37,509 bases of DNA from the NCBI GenBank assembly GCA_947629355.1, contig CANRDJ010000011.1, positions 1-37,509 on the forward strand. Direction: 5' to 3'. Source of the DNA: an uncultured Clostridia bacterium (GTDB taxonomy: Bacteria > Bacillota > Clostridia > TANB77 > CAG-508). Under the pieces are notes generated by a model. It was not told the origin of the DNA and made no database searches. It was given only the letters and a program-made list of their open reading frames with translations. The translations under genes were made by a program, and so were the position numbers. Below, one piece after another: positions 9,713-18,666 of the stretch (position 1 is its first letter; every line of letters begins with the position of its first letter).

Positions 9713-10624
9713 TTAAAATTTCATTTCTATATTTTGTTTTTGTTGGTTATTACTAATACTTATATCTTCAAATATTATTTTTTCTATCTTTGTTGTTGGT
9801 TTATATCCTCTATTAAATTTTATTTCTAAAGTTTTAGTCATTCCATTTAAAATTTCAAACTCATTATCTGGTATTTCATTTAAAAATGCTATATATTTTA
9901 ATTCATTTTTATCTTGTAAATATATAGATTTAGTATTTTCTTTTGTATTAAATATTAATTTAGATCCTGTATTGTTCTTAACCTCAATTTCATATATTTC
10001 ATAATTCATATACATCTTTTTAGATATTATTTTTACGCTTATACTGTTTTGTGTTGTAGAAATATCAATATCTTCTTTTCCTATATAATTGCTTATGTTT
10101 AATTTATATTGTCCATTTTCATATATAATTGTATAATAATCTTCAATAGGCATATAGTCTCTTTGCCCTGTACTTAATAAATCTGACATTATTTCTACTC
10201 TATATGTATTTTTGTTTGATGTTGTTATCCATAAATTACTATCATAACTTCTTTTTTCTGTAAAAATTCTGTTGTAGTATTTTTGTATAAAATCGTCTCT
10301 TGTAGGATATAACTCTTCTTTGCATTCTGTTGAAAGTAGATTATATGCACTTTCAATATCTTTACTATTGCAATAATCAAAGAAATTTTTTATTAAGTCA
10401 ATTGATTTATCTGATACAGTCTCATCTATTTCTTCTCCAGTTATAATTGAATAATTATTATTATAAGTAGTAGTACTAGCATTAGTACTACTACTTTTAT
10501 CTTTTGTATTATTTTTATAATAACTGTTTAATGTTTGAATTAATACAATTACTGCTATAATAGTCAATATAACTATCCAAAACATTTTTCTATTACGATT
10601 ATACCATCTCAATATATTATTCAT
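9713..10624 (-). CDS. Membrane-anchored NTF2/VirB8-like protein of the secretion operon
   Basis: This 303-aa protein has a short basic N-terminus, one membrane helix at about 14-33 and a Ser/Thr/Asn-rich linker. An NTF2-like region at about 72-180 follows (pattern 'FFDYCNSKDIESAYNLLS..CK'), then a beta-rich C-terminal domain at about 195-280 of the immunoglobulin-like kind found in DUF4352-type proteins. With the 447-aa gene it makes two VirB8-like scaffold candidates in one operon. AGGAGA precedes the ATG, and the gene sits 16 bases after the VirB6-like gene. The function is inferred from fold-like pattern and position. Confidence 0.6.
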   Translation of the reverse strand: MNNILRWYNRNRKMFWIVILTIIAVIVLIQTLNSYYKNNTKDKSSSTNASTTTYNNNYSIITGEEIDETVSDKSIDLIKNFFDYCNSKDIESAYNLLSTECKEELYPTRDDFIQKYYNRIFTEKRSYDSNLWITTSNKNTYRVEIMSDLLSTGQRDYMPIEDYYTIIYENGQYKLNISNYIGKEDIDISTTQNSISVKIISKKMYMNYEIYEIEVKNNTGSKLIFNTKENTKSIYLQDKNELKYIAFLNEIPDNEFEILNGMTKTLEIKFNRGYKPTTKIEKIIFEDISISNNQQKQNIEMKF

Positions 10625-10640
10625 AATAATCTCCTGGCCT

Positions 10641-13217
10641 TTATAGATGATCTATTAAGTTCATTGCTTCTGTAAGTTCATTTCCTTTAACGCCTTGTTC
10701 TATTAAGCTTTGTCTTATATCTTTTTTCTTCATTCCATCGCGTTCTGCTCTCTGACGTATTTTTTGTGCTGCAATAATTTTGTTTTGAGCAGTTTTTGGA
10801 TCTTCTGAGCTTAGATATTTTAGTCTTGCATTAAATGCTTTCTTAATATCTTCTGATTTTGTTATTCCATTACTATGGAACTCTCTTATTAATCTATCTC
10901 TCTCTCCTCTTGGAATACTTAATTGGTTACATACTTTATTAAAGTCGTGATCATTTCTTAATTCTTTTATTGATTGTTTAGTATTAAATTCGTCTGTTCC
11001 CCATTTACCTTCTTTATATTTTTCTTTAACAAAACTTCCGAATTGTGATCCTCTATTTGTTACAGTATCTCCTACTTTATTTGCTCCCATATATCCTGCA
11101 AGTGCTCCTGCTCCGGCATATTGAAATGCCTTACTAGGATCTCCTGTTGCTATACCTGCTGCTAAACCTACTGTTCCAAGTGTTGCTGCTCCTGCTGCTC
11201 CTATTATTCCTCTTCTTGTCATTCTTCCTAATGTTTTTGCTCCATTCTTTAGGTTTTTCTTATTAAAAATGTTTCCTGCAACATTTCTTACTCCTGCACC
11301 TCTTGAATATACTGGATTTACTGCATTATTTATGTCTTGACCCCATAATTGTCTACCTGGTGCTCCTCCTGGTGCTCCTCCTGGTGCTCCACCTGGTGCT
11401 CCTCCTGGTGCTCCACCTGGTGCTCCTCCTGGTGCTTCTCCTGGTGCTCCACCCGGTGCTCCTCCCGGTGCTCCTCCCGGTGCTCCACCCGGTGCTCCTC
11501 CTGGTGCTCCACCCGGTGCTCCTCCTGGTGCTTCTCCTGGTGCTCCTCCTGGTGCTTCTCCTGGTGCTCCACCCGGTGCTCCTCCTGGTGCTCCTCCTGG
11601 TGCTCCTCCCGGTGCTCCTCCTGGTGCTCCTCCTGGTGCTCCACCCGGTGCTCCTCCTGGTGCTCCTCCTGGTGCTCCTCCTGGTGCTGCAATATATCTT
11701 GGTGTAGATCCTCCTGATTCATCTGAGCCTCCTGATGCTTTTCTTGCCGCTTGTTTTCCACTTCTTTGTCCCATTTTGTTAATTGCATTCATTACTAATG
11801 CACCACCAGCTGCTGCTCCCAATTGTCCAGCTGAAGTTGCCTTGTCAAATCCAAACATCTTTCTAAAGAATTTTTCTGCTGGAAGCATAAATCCTATTGC
11901 TACTACTGCATAAAGTGGATTTTCATTTACTAGGTTTATTGCAGAATTTACAAATATGTAATATATCAATAAATGCATAGGTTGAAGAAGTGCATTAAAG
12001 ATGTATTCCCTTAGCCACATTGTAAAAGCCTGTGCTTGTCCATCTTTTATTTTATCTATTGGATATGTTAGTGCAATTAGTGGAGCTATCATTGTAAAAA
12101 ATGCTAAATATAACAACCTCTTAAGGTATTGTATTGTAAATAGTACGGTATATATTACCAAAACTACGTATATGATTAGAGTTGGAAAAACTTGGGAGAA
12201 ATCTGTAGTTTCTGAATTCTGAATTGTATTTCTTAAATTAGACATTAATATATCTTCTCCTCTTGATCCAACTATACTAACACTTAACACATTTGTTATT
12301 TTTTGAGTTATTTCTGTTATGAATAACATAATATATTGTAAAACAAACAATATACATATTGCTGCAATCCAATCTCCAACCATTTTTTTGTATTTAGCTT
12401 TTTCTTGTCCTGTACTACTAATCAAAATTCTTATTCCTACATATACAAGTACTGATAATAATCCTACTAGTGCTATAGCTCTTAATGCTTTATACCATGT
12501 TGCTACTGTATATTGTAATGTTAAAGCAGATGAAGTTTTTTCTACTGGTGGCTTATTATGCTCTTCTTTAACTTCATATACAACCAAATTATGCTTAGCC
12601 TCATCAGGCATATGAGGTGAATTGAGATTACCAGCATGTTCTTTAAGATATTCTTCGCTATTATCAATTCTATGAACAGCTATATACTTCTTGTCTGTTT
12701 CTTCATTTATCCAAATACGAACTTGAAACTCAAATATACCAACATAAAAACTTTGCTGGTTATCTTCATTATATCCATATTCATTTATATCTTCTTCATA
12801 ATTATATTCTTTACCTTCGTTTTCTTTTCCATTGTCTGGATGTACATATTTTGTTTGTATATTTTCATATTTTTGTTTATCATCTTCATCTTTAGATGCA
12901 TTTATAAAATTAACTTTTAGGCCTGGTACTGTTCCTGAAAATATAATTCCTGGAGAATATCTAATATAGTAGGACTTTATTTTATCATCAGTATTTGGAA
13001 CAGCATTATCACTAATATCACCATAACCTATAAAATAAGTTTGTAAACCCTGTATTATTAAATCTGCTACCCAAGATATAAATTGTGATATTGGTTTAAA
13101 CAAAGCTCCTCCGGCATCTGCCTGAGAAATAGTCGGTGATATAAAGTTAAATGACATTACTAATAATATTGCTATTATTATTTTTTTACTAAATTCCTTG
13201 TTTGTAAAAAGTTTCAT
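10641..13217 (-). CDS. VirB6/TrbL-like polytopic membrane protein with long GAPG repeat
   Basis: This 858-aa protein is the likely inner-membrane channel component of the type IV secretion system. It has an N-terminal signal or anchor (about 12-33), a soluble region to about 225, and then about six membrane helices between about 233 and 450, the usual VirB6/TrbL core. A low-complexity block of GAPG tetrapeptides follows at about 509-619, then a basic cytoplasmic tail to the end. The gene lies directly behind virB4 (27 bases) and ahead of the VirB8-like gene, the order seen in Gram-positive conjugation loci. AAGGTAAA precedes the ATG. No in-frame CGG occurs, although many CCG-GGT junctions put CGG out of frame. 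Confidence 0.8.
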   Translation of the reverse strand: MKLFTNKEFSKKIIIAILLVMSFNFISPTISQADAGGALFKPISQFISWVADLIIQGLQTYFIGYGDISDNAVPNTDDKIKSYYIRYSPGIIFSGTVPGLKVNFINASKDEDDKQKYENIQTKYVHPDNGKENEGKEYNYEEDINEYGYNEDNQQSFYVGIFEFQVRIWINEETDKKYIAVHRIDNSEEYLKEHAGNLNSPHMPDEAKHNLVVYEVKEEHNKPPVEKTSSALTLQYTVATWYKALRAIALVGLLSVLVYVGIRILISSTGQEKAKYKKMVGDWIAAICILFVLQYIMLFITEITQKITNVLSVSIVGSRGEDILMSNLRNTIQNSETTDFSQVFPTLIIYVVLVIYTVLFTIQYLKRLLYLAFFTMIAPLIALTYPIDKIKDGQAQAFTMWLREYIFNALLQPMHLLIYYIFVNSAINLVNENPLYAVVAIGFMLPAEKFFRKMFGFDKATSAGQLGAAAGGALVMNAINKMGQRSGKQAARKASGGSDESGGSTPRYIAAPGGAPGGAPGGAPGGAPGGAPGGAPGGAPGGAPGGAPGGAPGEAPGGAPGEAPGGAPGGAPGGAPGGAPGGAPGGAPGGAPGEAPGGAPGGAPGGAPGGAPGGAPGGAPGRQLWGQDINNAVNPVYSRGAGVRNVAGNIFNKKNLKNGAKTLGRMTRRGIIGAAGAATLGTVGLAAGIATGDPSKAFQYAGAGALAGYMGANKVGDTVTNRGSQFGSFVKEKYKEGKWGTDEFNTKQSIKELRNDHDFNKVCNQLSIPRGERDRLIREFHSNGITKSEDIKKAFNARLKYLSSEDPKTAQNKIIAAQKIRQRAERDGMKKKDIRQSLIEQGVKGNELTEAMNLIDHL
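11360..11690 (-). repeat. 12-bp coding minisatellite (GAPG repeat) in the VirB6-like gene
   Basis: About 27 head-to-tail copies of a GGTGCTCCTCCT-type unit (plus-strand spelling) encode Gly-Ala-Pro-Gly tetrapeptides, with occasional Glu for Gly. Copies differ by single-base variants (CCT/CCC/CCA, Gly/Glu). The period is four residues, so this is not a collagen Gly-X-Y repeat. The long shadow reading frames on both strands here are products of the repeat. Confidence 0.95.
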
Positions 13218-13244
13218 ATACTTTTACCTTATCCTTTCATTTAG

Positions 13245-15220
13245 CTATCCTTCGTTCTTTTTAACCAATTTATTTAAGTTTGTTTCAACAAATTCAAATT
13301 CTTTTTTCGTTGGTGTTATTTGAAGTATTGCTGTATCTGAACCTACTTTTAGTAATCCTTCACCAATTAGGCAAGTTACTAAAAAGCTTGCTTCACCTTC
13401 GCTTAATTTAAATACTTCTTTTAAATAATTTATTTCTGATTTATCTTGTGCCAAAAATAACTTTGTATCTGATGATGTTAAAACTGCTTGTGCTTCTGGA
13501 TTCTCATAAAAGTCTTGAAACCTTTGTGAAATAATTGCAAGTGATACATTCCTTTTTCTAGCACGTCTTGCCATTTTATTTAAGAATTCTACTGCCTCTG
13601 GGTAAGGTAATAACATCCATGCTTCATCTACTAAAACCCTTTTCTTAGTAGCTTTTTCTCTATCTTCACTGTTTTTCTTAACATATTTTTCCCAAATCCA
13701 AGAAAGTAAAACTTGCTGAGCAAGTGGTCTTGCAAATCTTTCTTCTAATTGAGAAATGTCTAAGTTTATAAAAGGCGAACCTTCTAATAATTCAAATGTA
13801 GATTGTCCATCAAAATATGCCATTTGTCCATTACATTCTCTTACATATTGTTTCATAACTTTTATTAAATAACTGTAATGAAATTGATAGTTAGAATCTG
13901 TATTTTCTTTTGCTTTTTTTGATAATGTTCTATACCATGATCCAATTGTTGGCATTTGCTTTTTTGCTTTATATAGGGCATCTTTTCTATAATTGCTATC
14001 AGATGCCTCATATAAACTGTTTGGATCACTTGTAATTCCAAGTCTGCTATATTCTTCTGCTACTGTTTCTGCAATAATTTGTTTTGTAAGCTCATTTACC
14101 TCTAAACTTCTTGTACTACCTCTTGCCATTGTAAGTAATGCTTGTGTTACATCCTCTACTTTGTTTTCTACATTTAAAACTGATCTTTCTTTTCCTGTTA
14201 TTTCGTCTTTTATTTTTTCTGGTTCTATATCAAATATATTTATAATTGTTTTTGATGTTGGTCCGAAGCACTACGTTTATTCCACCGAAGTGCATCTGCA
14301 ACAACAGAATATTCACCTTCTGCATCTAATGCCAAGCTTTCTATTCCCATTAAAACTGATGATCTTGATATTAATGTTTTCATTGTAACAGATTTTCCAG
14401 CACCAGATTTAGCAAATATAACCATGTTATAGTTTGTAAGTGATGGATGGAAATTATCAAATAATATTGGTACTCCAGTTTGTTTGTTAAATCCTAGTGG
14501 TATTCCTGTTAAATGTCCTACCTCAGATGTTGTAAATGGGAATACTGTTGCCATTGAATTACGGTCAAATGTATGACTTTTATTTATACTATTTTTCATT
14601 AAAGGTAAATTTGATTTAAATGCTTCTTCTTGGATTGCCCATGCTGATTTTATTCCTACTAAATTTTTTGACATTTCTGTTGCAAGCATTTTTGAATATG
14701 CATCTAATGTTTGTAAATTATATGCAAATAGAGTTGCTACAATTGTTGCCTCATATAGTTTATTAAATCCTGCTGCAATTTGATCTCTTAATTCTTCTGC
14801 TTCTAATCTTTTTTGTGTTATTATGCTTTCTCTATTTATATTCCCTCTATCAGCTGCTACAATTCTTTCTGTCTCTAATTGATTAATTGTTCTATTTAAT
14901 TCAGTTTGTGATCTTGATTCTGCTATTGGATTTATATATATAGATGTATTTATATCTCCGAATAAATACATATCCCTAAATAGTTCTGGAAAAGTACACA
15001 TACGAGGTAAGCTTGATACAAAAAAGCTTCTTGCATATCTTGTTGTATCAGATATAATTTCTAAGTGGTCTATGTTAGATGCATCTATTCCAGATGGTGC
15101 TATTAATTCTTTTATAGTCTTTTTTTTAAGTATTTCTAATTCTGGTTCTTTTGCTTGCTCCATTTCACGCATTCTTTCTTGTTCTTCTAGTTCTTGTTGT
15201 TTTTTCTTTTTCTTTGACAT
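13245..15220 (-). CDS. virB4: VirB4-family secretion ATPase, with two +1 frameshifts
   Basis: This is the AAA+ ATPase that powers pilus assembly and transfer, 657 aa after two shifts. It has Walker A GAGKS at 273-277, a conserved DAEGEYS block at 300-306, and Walker B VDEAW at about 530-534, followed by the usual SQRF sensor region. Two extra C residues interrupt the gene at Gly312 and Gly319. Frame 0 would end 13 codons after the first. Removing both restores the family-typical stretch ADALGGINVVLGPTSKT, and 1976 minus 2 equals 658 codons exactly. The start at 15220 has AGGAGGT nine bases upstream and overlaps the end of the preceding gene by 56 bases. The VirB4 N-terminal region seems to be carried largely by that separate protein. 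Confidence 0.92.
14263..14265 (-). other. +1 frameshift site: CTT CGG A (virB4, Gly319)
   Basis: This CGG is in frame only after the first shift, at 14287, has been made, seven codons upstream. Skipping the C gives CTT-GGA-CCA and keeps the frame open for 339 sense codons to 13245. Confidence 0.9.
14285..14287 (-). other. +1 frameshift site: CTT CGG T (virB4, Gly312)
   Basis: Frame 0 reads GCA-CTT-CGG-TGG and stops soon after. Skipping the C gives GCA-CTT-GGT-GGA-ATA, the conserved VirB4 sequence. Confidence 0.9.
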
Positions 15221-16376
15221 CAGCTTCTACCTCCTTTTCTTTTGTATCTTCTTCTTTTATTCTTTTTATAGCTTCTTTTGCTACATCTTTTCCAACATAG
15301 TTTTTATTTTCTTTGATTATTAAAGTGGCTAGTTCTTGTACTAATTCATCAAAACTTTGCTCTTTCTTTTCAACTATCTTTTCTTTTTCTGATTTTACTT
15401 CATCTACTTTTGCCCTTGCTAACTCTAATGCTTTTTCTTCTACTTCCTTATTTATTGCCTTCATTCTCTTATCAAGAACATCTGGTGCTGTAGAATAAAC
15501 TTCTCCATATCCTGCACGAAGTGCTTTATCAATTCCATATGTTTCTGATTCATCTCTATTGTATGCAACATATAAAAGCTGTGCTAAATCATTTGAATCC
15601 ATTACTCTACATTTCATACTACATGCAAATAATGTTCTTGTTATTGATTGTGCTCTTGTATATAACTCAGAAAATATCATGTTTCTCTTTTCTTCTTCAT
15701 CTAAAAAGTTGTTTCCAAGTTCTGATGAATAATATGGAATTATTATGTAATAGTGCTTTCTAAGCACATTTTTATTTAAACTCATAGTCTCAATATTTGA
15801 TACTATGTCTTTACCATAATCATACAAATTTTGTTGCCTTGCAATTTCGATTCTTATTTCTTCTAAATCTCTTTTATCATATCCTCCAACTTGTAACATT
15901 TTATTGTATTGATTTCTCTTTCTATCTAGCTCATCTTTTATTGCATTTACTTTTTTATTATAATTTTCAATACTAGAACTAATATTAATTGTTCTTGTTT
16001 GAGTATAAATTTGTATTGGATGTCTTAATGTATTCAAAAATTGAATAAATCCTTGCTCTACAGATGTTTTTTCTATTTCTGACATTAAATCATAGTTTAT
16101 TCCTTCACACTCAATACCCATTAAATATCTTGTTCCGTTATTTTGAACAATCATATTATCTTCTATTTTATCAAACTCCATAAAATCAAATACAGAGAGT
16201 TTTGTATATCCACCTTGTGAAGCAGTAGTTTTACTGCTTTTGTTTTCTTTATTAATTTCTTTTGTGTCTTTCTCTTTTTTACTTTTTACAGACATTTGCC
16301 AATATATAAATACCAAAACTAAGATAGCAAAGAATAAAATTATTACGGCAATTGTTAATATTTGCATTAAATCCAT
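15165..16376 (-). CDS. VirB4 N-terminal/TraC-like membrane-associated protein
   Basis: This 403-aa protein has an N-terminal membrane helix (about 5-27), a linker, and a region at about 60-310 resembling the N-terminal domain of VirB4/TraC ATPases (pattern 'FIQFLNTLRHPIQIYTQTR...', then 'LRKHYYIIIPYY', then 'YVAYNRDESETYG'). It lacks Walker motifs. A Lys/Glu-rich coiled coil fills about 315-403. It begins with a one-base overlap on the prgI stop (TAATG), and its 3' end overlaps the virB4 start by 56 bases, implying tight translational coupling. The reading is that the VirB4 N-domain and motor are encoded as two proteins here. Confidence 0.7.
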   Translation of the reverse strand: MDLMQILTIAVIILFFAILVLVFIYWQMSVKSKKEKDTKEINKENKSSKTTASQGGYTKLSVFDFMEFDKIEDNMIVQNNGTRYLMGIECEGINYDLMSEIEKTSVEQGFIQFLNTLRHPIQIYTQTRTINISSSIENYNKKVNAIKDELDRKRNQYNKMLQVGGYDKRDLEEIRIEIARQQNLYDYGKDIVSNIETMSLNKNVLRKHYYIIIPYYSSELGNNFLDEEEKRNMIFSELYTRAQSITRTLFACSMKCRVMDSNDLAQLLYVAYNRDESETYGIDKALRAGYGEVYSTAPDVLDKRMKAINKEVEEKALELARAKVDEVKSEKEKIVEKKEQSFDELVQELATLIIKENKNYVGKDVAKEAIKRIKEEDTKEKEVEADVKEKEKTTRTRRTRKNA

Positions 16377-16718
16377 TATTTCTTTCCCTCCTTAGCATAC
16401 AAATAAATTCTTTTTTTCTTTTGCTTAAATTTTATTAATCTTAAAATAACTTCATCAATATTTGCCCCTCCTGCTTTTCTTGTTATTTCAAAAGCATTAC
16501 TATCAGGAACTTTAAATGTTCCAATTGAAAATCCTATTACTGCAAAAACTACTGCAATTCCTATTCCTACATAAGTCCATTTTATGAGGGAAAACAAATA
16601 ATAAAATATTAATCCAAAAGCACCACCTATTGCTGTATATATTAATGCTTTAGTTGAAAATATTGCTAAAATTCTTCCGTTCACCTTTTACATTTCTTGG
16701 TATACTATGTGTAGCCAA
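16376..16718 (-). CDS. prgI: PrgI-family protein, TTG start and +1 frameshift at codon 14
   Basis: This is a small membrane protein of Gram-positive type IV secretion systems, usually encoded just upstream of virB4 as here. After one +1 shift it is 113 aa, beginning with a basic segment (ATHSIPRNVKGEGRIL), then two membrane helices (about 21-38 and 40-56), and a basic C-terminus. I chose the TTG at 16718 because AAAGGAGG lies eight bases upstream at 16727-16734. A GTG at 16684 would avoid the shift but has no ribosome-binding site and would remove the NVKGEG segment. Frame 0 from the TTG meets CGG at 16679-16677 and would stop after about ten more codons. Skipping the C opens 100 further sense codons. 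Confidence 0.75.
16677..16679 (-). other. +1 frameshift site: GAA CGG A (prgI, Gly14)
   Basis: From the TTG start this CGG is codon 14. Frame 0 ends shortly after; skipping the C gives GGT-GAA-GGA-AGA-ATT and the full PrgI protein. This is the least certain of the twelve sites because an internal GTG start is an alternative. Confidence 0.7.
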
Positions 16719-16913
16719 ATTGCATTCCTCCTTTGTATAACTTTTGCACATAATTTGTCTAATTATACTTATATTAATTATATCAAATATATGTAGCTTT
16801 TGGAAGATTTTATGGAAAAAATATATATTTTTCATATATTTGTAATGTTTTTGTCATATAATTAAGAAAAGAACAAGGTTGTAATCCTTGTTCTCTCTTT
16901 ATTTCATTTTTAA
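16719..16913 (-). promoter_or_regulatory. Leader between pilin array and prgI, possible promoter
   Basis: This region separates the pilin terminator from prgI and carries AAAGGAGG at 16727-16734. A TATAAT-like -10 lies in it, preceded 17 bases upstream by only a poor -35 match, so a separate promoter for prgI-virB4 is plausible but weak. Confidence 0.35.
16864..16893 (-). terminator. Intrinsic terminator after the pilin array
   Basis: Arms GAACAAGG and CCTTGTTC form a hairpin followed on the minus strand by TTTTCTT, about 20 bases past the stop of the last pilin gene. It would separate the abundant pilin transcript from the machine genes, perhaps with partial read-through. Confidence 0.8.
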
Positions 16914-17276
16914 TTAAATTGTTGATGCCCATGTATATACCATGTCTGCTAAGTTTACTGCCGCAAATATTAATATTGCACCAATAAAGTATGGGAATAA
17001 GGTTTTTTTGTATTCTGCTTTTTCTTCTGCACTTCCCATCATGTATTTTATTCCTATTACTATTAACATTCCTACTGCTACTATTGTTCCTACTACTTTT
17101 ACAATACCAATTATTCTAGAACCAATGCTAGAAACATTTTCTGTATCAGATGTGTCTATTGATACCTCACTTGGTCTAGTTACACCTTTTGGATCTTTTG
17201 CAAATACTGTTGTTGATGCTAGTATTATAGCAAGTATCATTAATACTATAGAAATTACTTTTATACTTCTTTTCAT
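16914..17276 (-). CDS. VirB2/TrbC-like pilin (Mbov_0395 type), copy 6
   Basis: This 120-aa pilin-like protein has a signal helix (about 7-26), a short variable polar region, and two membrane helices (about 53-75 and 93-115) separated by the conserved loop MGSAEEKAEYKKTLFPYF. This is the VirB2/TrbC pattern used for conjugative pili and the Mbov_0395-type pilins. It is the last of six tandem paralogues. A 72-bp core (17022-17093) is almost identical at DNA level to copies 4 and 5, showing recent duplication or conversion. AAGGAGG precedes the ATG. Confidence 0.8.
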   Translation of the reverse strand: MKRSIKVISIVLMILAIILASTTVFAKDPKGVTRPSEVSIDTSDTENVSSIGSRIIGIVKVVGTIVAVGMLIVIGIKYMMGSAEEKAEYKKTLFPYFIGAILIFAAVNLADMVYTWASTI

Positions 17277-17353
17277 AGTTCTTTCCTCCTTATATTATTT
17301 TATATTATAACTTTCTTGATTTTTCAAGAAAACTTTAAAAACTGAATAATTAA

Positions 17354-17713
17354 TTACAAAGCAATTGCCCAAGTGTAAATAACCTGCGATATGTTTGATG
17401 CTGCAAATATCAATATTGCTCCTATAAAGTATGGAAATAAGGTTTTTTTGTATCCTGCTCTTTCTTCTGCACTTCCCATCATGTATTTTATTCCTATTAC
17501 TATTAACATTCCTACTGCTACTATTGTTCCTACCACTTGTATTATTCCTACTACTTTTCCACCAACTGTCTTTACATTGCTTGTTCCCTCTGCATTTGTA
17601 TTAATTTTACCTTTAAAAGTCTTCGGTGAATAATCAGCAAAACATATCGTTGAAAAAACTAACAAAATACTTAATAAAATCATAAAAATTTTTACAATGC
17701 TTTTCTTATTCAT
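17354..17713 (-). CDS. VirB2/TrbC-like pilin (Mbov_0395 type), copy 5
   Basis: This 119-aa pilin-like protein has a signal helix, a short variable segment, and two membrane helices around the loop MGSAEERAGYKKTLFPYF. It shares a 117-bp block (17462-17578) with the next copy (17903-18019) that looks identical by eye, while the N-termini differ. That pattern means a conserved assembly core with a variable exposed part. AGGAAGTGA precedes the ATG. Confidence 0.8.
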   Translation of the reverse strand: MNKKSIVKIFMILLSILLVFSTICFADYSPKTFKGKINTNAEGTSNVKTVGGKVVGIIQVVGTIVAVGMLIVIGIKYMMGSAEERAGYKKTLFPYFIGAILIFAASNISQVIYTWAIAL

Positions 17714-17794
17714 TATATCACTTCCTATTTATATAAATAAATGATTATCTTTCGATATTTTCATTTATCTTTAAATTTTATTTAAATTATTATA

Positions 17795-18217
17795 TTATAA
17801 TTTACTTGCCCAAGAATAAATAATTTCTGCTAAGTTTGCTGCTGCAAATATTAATATTGCTCCTATAAAGTATGGAAATAAGGTTTTTTTGTATTCTGCT
17901 TTTTCTTCTGCACTTCCCATCATGTATTTTATTCCTATTACTATTAACATTCCTACTGCTACTATTGTTCCTACCACTTGTATTATTCCTACTACTTTTC
18001 CACCAACTGTCTTTACATTTTCAACAGCAGTTCCGCTTGTTTTAATTTCTCCACCTGATGCTATTCCGTCAGGATTTTTTGTAAATTCTTGTGGAGTATA
18101 TGTTTTAGCATCACCATCATCAAAGCTGTCTGCAAATACCTTCGATATGCTTGCAAGTATTAATAATGTAGCTAGTAGTACTAATATAATTTTTGATATG
18201 TTCCTCTTTTTAATCAT
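17795..18217 (-). CDS. VirB2/TrbC-like pilin (Mbov_0395 type), copy 4
   Basis: This 140-aa pilin-like protein carries the longest variable region of copies 4-6 (about 30-65, rich in Asp, Gly, Thr and Lys) before the conserved two-helix core with MGSAEEKAEYKKTLFPYF. I placed the start at the ATG at 18217, which has AGGAGA eight bases upstream. A longer frame to 18274 would overlap the preceding gene. Its core shares a long DNA identity block with copies 5 and 6. Confidence 0.8.
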   Translation of the reverse strand: MIKKRNISKIILVLLATLLILASISKVFADSFDDGDAKTYTPQEFTKNPDGIASGGEIKTSGTAVENVKTVGGKVVGIIQVVGTIVAVGMLIVIGIKYMMGSAEEKAEYKKTLFPYFIGAILIFAAANLAEIIYSWASKL

Positions 18218-18255
18218 AGTGTTTTCTCCTTTCTTAAATTTTATTTTACTATTTT

Positions 18256-18618
18256 CTAAATTTGTTTTGCCCATTCATATATTACTTGTGTTATATTTGA
18301 AAATCCAAATATTAATACTGCTCCTATAAAATATGGCATCATTGTTTTTCTATATTCTGCTTTTTGATCTGAACTTCCTAAAACATATTTTATTCCAAGT
18401 ACTATTAGCATACCTACTGCTACCATCGTTCCTATTACTTGTATTACACCTACTATTTGTCCGCCTTTATCTTTTAAATCGTCTACCCCTTGACCATTTG
18501 TCTTTATTGAACTTTTAAATGTATCAACTAATGTAGTCCCTAATACAGTATTTGATATAATAAATAGTATTATAATAGAAATTGTTAGAATAATTAATAT
18601 CTTTTTATATTTAATCAT
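18256..18618 (-). CDS. VirB2/TrbC-like pilin (Mbov_0395 type), copy 3
   Basis: This 120-aa pilin-like protein has a signal helix (about 6-28) and two membrane helices around the loop LGSSDQKAEYRKTMMPYF. Its DNA has diverged clearly from copies 4-6, so it is an older paralogue. AAGGAGA precedes the ATG. Its stop lies 38 bases before the start of copy 4. Confidence 0.8.
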   Translation of the reverse strand: MIKYKKILIILTISIIILFIISNTVLGTTLVDTFKSSIKTNGQGVDDLKDKGGQIVGVIQVIGTMVAVGMLIVLGIKYVLGSSDQKAEYRKTMMPYFIGAVLIFGFSNITQVIYEWAKQI

Positions 18619-18666
18619 ATATTTCTCCTTAACACATTTAACTTATTGTTTATACGTACACTCAAA

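Noticed and set aside
11360..11690. Collagen-like protein
   Set aside because: The period is four residues (GAPG), not Gly-X-Y triplets.
11303..11788. Three long open frames across the GAPG repeat on both strands
   Set aside because: They are periodic shadows of the 12-bp repeat in the VirB6-like gene, with no ribosome-binding sites and repetitive low-complexity products.
16376..16684. prgI starting at GTG 16684 without a frameshift
   Set aside because: No ribosome-binding site precedes it, while the TTG at 16718 has AAAGGAGG at proper distance and adds a family-like N-terminus. It is kept as an alternative with lower confidence for that shift site.
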